Of a DNA stretch of 52,020 nucleotides, positions 27,112 through 34,400 are shown in pieces. The stretch is from Pseudomonadota bacterium (GTDB lineage Bacteria > Pseudomonadota > Gammaproteobacteria > Burkholderiales > Burkholderiaceae_C). Below the pieces are notes generated by a model that saw nothing but the letters and a program-made list of their open reading frames with translations, was not told the DNA's origin and did no database searches. How positions within the stretch are numbered: the first letter of the stretch is position 1; every line of letters starts with the position of its first letter. The stretch spans positions 1 to 52,020 of the forward strand of contig JAFEEF010000058.1 in the NCBI GenBank assembly GCA_018241265.1. Direction: 5' to 3'. The translations under genes and the position numbers were made by a program.

Positions 27112-27861
27112 TCAGCCTCTGTCCCAGCCCTGTGCGCCTACCAGCGGCACGAAGCGCACGCCGCACAGCACCTCGCGCGCGTGGCGGTCGCGCTCGGTGC
27201 GCGTCACGCGCAGCAGATCCTGCAGATCGGGCTCAGGACCGACCGGGATGACGAGGCGCCCGCCGATCGCGAGCTGCTCGAGCAGCGCCGGCGGCACGCG
27301 CGGCCCGCCGGCGGTCACGACGATCGCCTCGTAAGGCGCCGCCGCCGGCCAGCCCAGCGTGCCGTCGCCCTCGTGCACCTGCACGTTGGCGACGACCAGT
27401 TCATGCAGGCGCTGCCGGGCCGAGGCCGCGAGCGCCGGCAGCCGCTCGATGCTGTGCACCTGAGCGGCAATCCGCGCCAGCACCGCTGCCGCGTAGCCCG
27501 AGCCGGTGCCGATCTCGAGCACGGTCTCGCCGCCCTCGAGGCGCAGCGCCTCGCACATCAGCGCGACGATGTAAGGCTGAGAGATCGTCTGGCCTGCGTC
27601 GATCGGCAGCGGCCGGTCGTCGTAGGCGGCGTCTGCCAGCCAGGCCGGCACGAAGGCCTCGCGCGGCACCGCACGCATCGCGGCGAGCACGCGCGGGTCG
27701 GCGACGCCGCGGCGTGCGAGCTGCCACTCGACCATCGCGTCTCGCGGCGTGGAGCGATCCTCGGTCGTCGCACTCTCCCGTTGCCGGTCGTCGGCGGCCG
27801 ATGATTCCACGTGCCTCGCGTGCCGGCAAGACGTGGCCCGCGGCGAGAATGGGCGGGCCAT
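27112..27861 (-). CDS. pcm: Protein-L-isoaspartate O-methyltransferase
   Basis: This SAM-dependent enzyme repairs isoaspartyl damage. The core shows MVEWQLARRGVADPRVL, FVPAWLADAAYDDRPLPID, GQTISQPYIVALMCEAL, the SAM motif VLEIGTGSGYAAAVLA, VHSIERLPALA and GGRLVIPVGP. All are typical of Pcm. Conserved sequence begins around base 27735, so the true start may be there or at an alternative codon just upstream; the coordinates give the full open frame from the ATG at 27861. It is divergent from the OsmC gene. Confidence 0.88.
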   Translation of the reverse strand: MARPFSPRATSCRHARHVESSAADDRQRESATTEDRSTPRDAMVEWQLARRGVADPRVLAAMRAVPREAFVPAWLADAAYDDRPLPIDAGQTISQPYIVALMCEALRLEGGETVLEIGTGSGYAAAVLARIAAQVHSIERLPALAASARQRLHELVVANVQVHEGDGTLGWPAAAPYEAIVVTAGGPRVPPALLEQLAIGGRLVIPVGPEPDLQDLLRVTRTERDRHAREVLCGVRFVPLVGAQGWDRG

Positions 27862-27902
27862 TGAGGGCGCCGGTGCGGCGCGATCGATAGGGAGCCCAGC
27901 GC

Positions 27903-28301
27903 ATGAAGATCTCTGCCACGGTGGACAGCTCGACCGCCGGCCACGCCGTCAGCGTACGCACCGACGATGCGGTGCAGCCGCTGGCCGTGCCGCAAAAGCC
28001 TGCGTGCCACGGCTCGGCCGTCAACGGCGGCGAGTTCCTGATGCTCGCGCTCGCCACCTGCTACTGCAACGACCTGTACCGCGAGGCCGCCCGCCTCGGC
28101 ATCGCGATCGATGGCGTCGAGGTGGCAGCGAGCGCCGAGTTCGCCGGCCGCGGCCTGGCCGCCACCGACATCCGCTACCGCGCGCGCATCCGCTCGGCGG
28201 CAACGCCTGCCGAGATCGACGAACTGCTGCGCCAGACCGATGCGGTGGCCGAGGTGCACAACACGTTGCGCAACGGCGCCCCGGTCACCCTGGAGCGTTG
28301 A
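27903..28301 (+). CDS. OsmC-family protein
   Basis: The 132-residue protein has the OsmC layout: an N-terminal beta-strand region, then GGEFLMLALATCYCNDLYREA, which holds the conserved Cys at the start of the central helix, and a C-terminal IDELLRQTDAVAEVHNTLRNG. The second peroxidatic Cys of Ohr/OsmC hydroperoxidases is not seen in the C-terminal helix region, so classic thiol peroxidase activity is doubtful. It is divergent from pcm with a 41-base spacer and convergent with the giant repeat gene. Confidence 0.78.
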   Translation: MKISATVDSSTAGHAVSVRTDDAVQPLAVPQKPACHGSAVNGGEFLMLALATCYCNDLYREAARLGIAIDGVEVAASAEFAGRGLAATDIRYRARIRSAATPAEIDELLRQTDAVAEVHNTLRNGAPVTLER

Positions 28302-28386
28302 AGGGACCGCATCCGGTCGCGGATCGATCGGGCGCAACGCCGCCCGGCGGCTCGGCACCGCGCCGCAGCCTCCCCGCGGGGCGAGG

Positions 28387-28404
28387 GATCGCCCGACGGC
28401 GATC
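28387..28404. terminator. Stem-loop at the convergent junction with the giant gene
   Basis: GATCGCC-CGAC-GGCGATC is a perfect 7-bp stem with a four-base loop that touches the stop codon of the minus-strand giant gene. A second short palindrome, CCCCGCGGGG, lies just before it. There is no T-run, so termination activity is uncertain. Confidence 0.35.
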
Positions 28405-31400
28405 AGATCAGCGGCAGGTGCCGATGCTCGTCGTCCTTCGGCAGCAGGTGCGCGATGTTGATCGCGGCATCGTGCACCGACGGCGGCACGTAGGCCGGGC
28501 TCGCATGCGGCACGGCCGTGCCTTGCGCTGCCGCCAGCAGGTCGTGCGCAGGCGCGGCGAGCAGGTCGGAGACGTGCAGCGCGGGCTTCGCGTCGGCCGC
28601 GGGCGCAGCCGGCGTCGTGTCCTTCGAGAACCAGACGTCCGCCATCTCGTGCGTCTTGCCGTCGGCCGTCTTGTAGCCGGAGACCAGGCCGAGCAGGTTG
28701 CCGTGGTCGGTCGCCGTGCTGGCCGTCGCGTTGAGGTCGAGCTCCACGATGCCGAGCGACGCCAGCGAGTGCAGCTCGCCCTTCTCGCTGATGCCGTCGT
28801 GGTTCGCATCGACCCAGACCACGAGGTCCTTGAAGTGCGCGTCCGCCGCGGTCAGCTTGTGGTCGTGGTTGCTGTCGTACAGCGCCATCGCCGCATAGCC
28901 GTTGCCGACGCGCTGTCCCTGGGCATTGAGCGTGCCCGCGCCGAACAGCTCGCCGCCGTTGTCGATCTTGCCGTTGTGGTTCAGGTCGATCGCGAGCAGG
29001 CCGTCGGTCGACGAGACCCAGCCGACCTTGCCGGCGTGGCCGGTGTTGGCCACGTCGAAGTTGACGCCGTTGGCAGCCGACAGCGTGTGCACGCCGTTGC
29101 CGTCGAGGTCGAGCACGATCGGCGAGATCGCGTGCAGCGCATCGAGCTGCGGGCCCGACATCACGCCGATGTCGGCGGTGGTGAACGCCGAGGCCTGCGT
29201 CATCGACATCGCCGCGATGTCGGCCGTCTCGAGGGCGACCACCTGCGTGGTCGTCAGCGCGGCGATCTGGTCGGTCGTGAGGCCGGTGACCTGCAAGGTC
29301 GTGAACGCGACGATGTCGTTCGTGTTGAGCGCCGCGACCTGCGTGGTCGTCAGGTGGGCGACGTCGTTCGTCGTCAGTGCGGCGAACTGCGTCGTCGTCA
29401 GCGCGTTCAGGCTGGTCGTGTTCAGCGATGCGATCTGGGTCGTCGTGAACGCCGTCATCTGCGCCGTCGTCAGCGCGACGAGCTGGGTCGTCGTGAAGGC
29501 GTTGAACTGATCGGTCGTCAGCGCGGCCAGCGGCGCGGTGTGGATCGCCGTCAGGTCCGACGTCTGCAGCGCGGCGATCTCGGTCGTCGTCATCGCGTTG
29601 AGCTGCGCGGTCGTGAACGCGGCGGCCTGCGCGGTCGTCAGCGCCGCGATCTCGTAGGTCGTCAGCGCGACGATCTGCGCGGTCGTCAGTCCGACGAAGG
29701 CACTCGTGGTGATCGCCGCGAGGTCGGCCGTTTCCAGCGCGCCGATCTGCGTCGTCGTGATGCCGGCGACCTGCGTGCTCGACAGCGCGCCGTACTGGGC
29801 GGTCGTGAACGCATCGATCTGGCTCGTCGTCAGCGATGCGATCTGGGCGGCCGACAGCGCCGCGATCTGGGCGGTGCCGAAGGCCGGCAGCTGGGTCGTC
29901 GTCAGCGCATCGAACTGCGTCGTCGTCAGGGCCAGGATGGCCGCGGTCGTCAGCGCATGCAGGTCGTTGGTCTCGAACGCGGCCATCTGCGCGGTCGTCA
30001 GGCCGGCGGCCTGGGCGGTCGTCAGCGATGCGGCCTGCGCGGTCGTGATGGCCACGAGCTCGGTCGTCGTCAGCGCGGCGATCTGCGCCGAGCCGAAGGC
30101 ACGGAACTGGGTCGTGTTCAGCGCCGCCAGATCGGCCGTTTCGAGCGCGGCGATCTGGGTCGTCGTGAAGGCGCCGACCTGCGCGCTCGTCAAGGCCGCG
30201 TACTGCGCCGTCGTCAGCGCATCGAGCGAGTCGGTGGCGAGCGACGCGATCTGCGCCGTCGTCAGGCCGGCGGCCTGCGTCGTCGTCAGCGAGGCGATCT
30301 CGGTCGTCGTCAACGCGGCGAGCTGCGTCGTCGACAGCGCGCGCAACGCGTTCGTGTTGACCACCGCCAGATCGCTGGTCGTCATGGCCGCGATGCCCGC
30401 GGTCGTGAGGCCGGTGACCTGGGCCGACGTGATCGCCGCGGCCTGCGCGGTCGTCAGCGCCGCGACCTCGGTGGTCGTCAGCGCGCCGAGCTGCGTCGAG
30501 CTGAGCGCGACGAAAGCGGCCGTCGTGATCGCGGCCAGGTCGGCCGTTTCCAGCGCCGCCACTTGCGTGGTCGTGAGGCTGGCGATCTGCGCCGAGCCGA
30601 GCGCCGCGAACTGCGCGGTGGTCAGCGCGTCCAGGCTGGACGTGGCGAGCGAGTTGACCTGCGTGGTCGTGAGGCCGGCGACCTGCGTGGTCGTCAGCGA
30701 CGCGATCTCGGTGGTCGTCAGCGCGGCGATCTGGGCCGTGGTCCACCCGCGCATCTCGCTTGTGCCGATCACCGCCAGGTCGGCGGTTTCCAGCGCGGCG
30801 ATCTGCGCCGTCGTGAACGCGCCGATCTGGCTGCTCGTCAGCGCGACGAACTGCGCCGTCGTGAACGCGTCGAGCGAGTCGGTGGCGAGCGACGCGACTT
30901 GCGTCGTCGTCAGGTTGGCGACCTGGTTCGTCGTCAGCGACGCGATCTCGGTCGTCGTCAGCGCGGCCAGTTGCGCGGTGGACAGCGCGCGCAGCGTGTT
31001 GGTGTTGATCGCGGCCAGGTCGGCCGTCTCCATCGCCGCGATGCCGGCCGTGGTCAGCCCGGCGACCTGGGTCGACGTCATCGCGGCCGCTTGCGCGGTC
31101 GTCAGCGCCGTCACTTCGGTGGTCGTCAGCGCGCCGAGCGCGGTCGAGCCGAGCGCGACGAACGAGGCCGTCGTGATCGCCGCCAGATCGGCCGTCTCCA
31201 GCGCGGCGACCTGCGTGGTCGTCAGGCCGGCGACCTGCGCCGTGGTCAGCGCGGCGTACTGCGCGGTGGTCAGCGCGTCGAGGCTGGACGTCGCCAGCGA
31301 CGCGACCTGCGCGGTCGTCAGGTTGGCGATCTGCGTGGTCGTCAGCGCGGCCATCTCGGTCGTGGTCAGCGCGGCGAGCTGGGTCGTCGTGAGCGCGCGC

Positions 31401-34400
31401 AGCGCGTTCGTGTTGACGACGGCGAGGTCGCTCGTCGTCAGCGCGGCGATGCTCGCGGTCGTCAAGCCGGCCACTTGCGTGGACGTCATCGCGGCGGCCT
31501 GCGCGGTGGTCAGCGCGGCCACTTCCGACGTCGTCAGCGCGCCGAGCGCGGTCGAGCCGAGCGCCACGAACGAGGCCGTCGTCAGCGCGGCCAGGTCGGC
31601 GGTTTCGAGGGCGGCGACTTGCGTCGTCGTCAGGCCGGCGACTTGCGCCGAGGTCAGCGCGGCGTACTGCGCGGTCGTCAACGCATCGAGGTTGGTCGTC
31701 GACAGCGTAGCGACTTGCGCAGTCAGCAGGCTCGCGACCTGCGCCGTCGTCAGCGCGGCCATCTCGCTCGTCGTCAGCGCGGCGAGCTGGGCGGTGGACA
31801 AGGCGCGCAGCGCGCCGGTGTTCATCGCGGCCAGGTCGGCGGTGTCCAGCGCGGCCATGCCGGCGGTCGTCAGGCCGGCCACCTGGGCCGAGGTCATCGC
31901 GGCCGCCTGAGCGGTCGTCAGCGCGGCGACTTCGGTGGTGGTCAGGGAGCCGAGCTGCGTCGAGCCGAGCGCGATGAACTGCGTCGTGCCGAGCGCGGCC
32001 AGGTCGGCCGTCTCGAGCGCGGCGATCTGCGTCGTCGTCAGGCTCGCGAGCTGAGCGGTCGTCAGCGCGACGTATTGGGCGGTGCCGAGCGCATCGAGGT
32101 TCGCGGTCGACAGCGACGCGACCTGGCTGGTCATGAGGCCGGCGACCTGCGTCGTCGTCAGCGCGGCCATTTCGGTCGTCGTGAACGCCGCGAGCTGGGC
32201 GGTCGACAGCGCGCGCAGGCCGTTGGTCCCGATCACCGCGAGGTCGGCGGTCTCGAGCGCGGCGATCTGCGTGGTCGTGAAGGCGCCGACCTGCGCGCTG
32301 GTCAGCGCGACGTACTGCGCCGTCGTCAGCGCATCGAGCGAGGCGGTGGCGAGCGACGCGACCTGTGCCGTCGTCAGGTTGGCGACCTGCGTGGTCGTCA
32401 GCGACGCGACTTCCGTCGTCGTCAGCGCAGCCAGCTGCGTCGTCGACAGGGCGCGCAACGCGTTCGTGTTGATGGCGGCGAGGTCGCTCGTCGTCATCGC
32501 GGCGATGCCGGCGGTCGTCAGGCCGGCCACCTGGGCCGAGGTCATCGCGGCTGCTTGCGCGGTCGTCAGGGCGGCCACTTCGGTGGTCGTCAGCGCACCG
32601 AGCTGCGTAGAGCCGAGCGCGACGAACTGTGCGGTGGTGAGCGCGGCGAGGTCGGCCGTCTCCAGCGCCGCGATCTGCGCGGTCGTCAGGCCGGCGAGTT
32701 GCGCGGTGGTCAGCGCGACGTACTGCGCGGTGCCGAGCGCATCGAGGTTCGCGGTCGACAGCGACGCGACCTGTGCCGTCATCAGGTTGGCGACCTGGGC
32801 CGTGGTCAGCGCGGCCATCTCGGTCGTCGTCAGCGCGGCGATCTGCGCGGTCGTCCAGCCGCGCAGCGCGGCGGTGCCGATCGCCGCGAGGTCGGCGGTT
32901 TCAAGCGCGGCGATCTGCGTCGTGGTGAAGGCGCTGACTTCCGCCGTGGTCAACGCGGCGTACTGCGCCGTCGTCAGCGCATCGAGCGAGGCGGTGGCGA
33001 GCGAGGCGACCTGCGCCGTCGTCAGGTTGGCGACCTGCGCCGTCGTCAGCGAGGCGAGTTCGGTCGTGGTCAGCGCGGCGAGCTGGGTCGTCGTGAGCGC
33101 GCGCAGCGCGTTCGTGTTGAGGACGGCGAGGTCGCTCGTCGTCATGGCAGCGACGCCCGCGGTCGTCAGGCCGGCCACTTGCGTGGACGTCATCGCGGCT
33201 GCTTGCGCCGTGGTCAGCGCGGCCACTTCGGTGGTCGTCAGCGCCGCCAGCTGCGTCGAGCCGAGCGCGACGAAGGCAGCCGTCGTCAGCGCGGCCAGGT
33301 CGGCGGTTTCGAGCGCGGCGACCTGCGTCGTCGTCAGGCCGGCGACTTGCGCCGAGGTCAGCGCGGCCGATTGCGCGGTGGTCAGCGCATCGAGGCTGGC
33401 CGTCGCGAGCGATGCGACCTGTGCGGTCGTCAGGCTCGCGACCTGCGCGGTCGTCAGCGCGGCGATTTCGGTCGTCGTCAGCGCGGCGAGCTGCGTGGTC
33501 GACAGCGCGCGCAGCGCGTTCGTGTTGACCGCGGCGAGATCGCTCGTGGTCATCGCGGCGAGGCCGGCGGTCGTCAGGCCGGCCACCTGGGCCGACGTCA
33601 TCGCGGCCGCTTGCGCGGTTGTCAAGGCGGCCACTTCGGTGGTCGTCAGCGAGCCGAGCTGGGTCGAGCCGAGCGCGATGAACTGCGTCGTGCCGAGCGC
33701 GGCCAGGTCGGCCGTCTCGAGCGCGGCGATCTGCGTCGTCGTCAGGCTCGCGAGCTGAGCGGTCGTCAGCGCGACGTATTGGGCGGTGCCGAGCGCATCG
33801 AGGTTCGCGGTCGACAGCGACGCGACCTGGCTGGTCATGAGGCCGGCGACCTGCGTCGTCGTCAGCGCGGCCATCTCGGTCGTCGTGAACGCGGCGAGCT
33901 GGGCGGTCGACAGTGCGCGCAGGCCGTTGGTCCCGATCACCGCGAGGTCGGCGGTCTCGAGCGCGGCGATCTGCGTGGTCGTGAAGGCGCCGACCTGTGC
34001 GCTGGTCAGCGCGACGTACTGCGCCGTCGTCAGCGCATCGAGCGAGGCGGTGGCGAGCGAGGCGACCTGCGCCGTCGTCAGGTTGGCGACCTGCGCCGTC
34101 GTCAGCGAGGCGAGTTCGGTCGTCGTCAGCGCGGCGAGCTGCGTCGTCGACAGCGCGCGCAACGCGTTCGTGTTGACGGCCGCGAGGTCGCTGGTCGTCA
34201 TCGCCGCGATGCTCGCGGTCGTGAGGCCGGCGACCTGGGTCGACGTGATCGCCGCGGCCTGCGCGGTGGTCAGTGCAGCGACTTCGGCGGTCGTGAGGGC
34301 GCCGAGCTGGGTCGAGCTCAGGCCGGCGAACGCGGCGGTCGTGATGGCGGCCAGGTCGGCGGTCTCGAGCGCGGCCACTTGCGCGGTCGTGAGCCCGGCG

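Noticed and set aside
28403-29134. RTX nonapeptide repeats in the giant protein
   Set aside because: No GGxGxDxUx series is present; the Asp/Asn/Gly loops fit isolated EF-hand/dockerin-like calcium sites instead.
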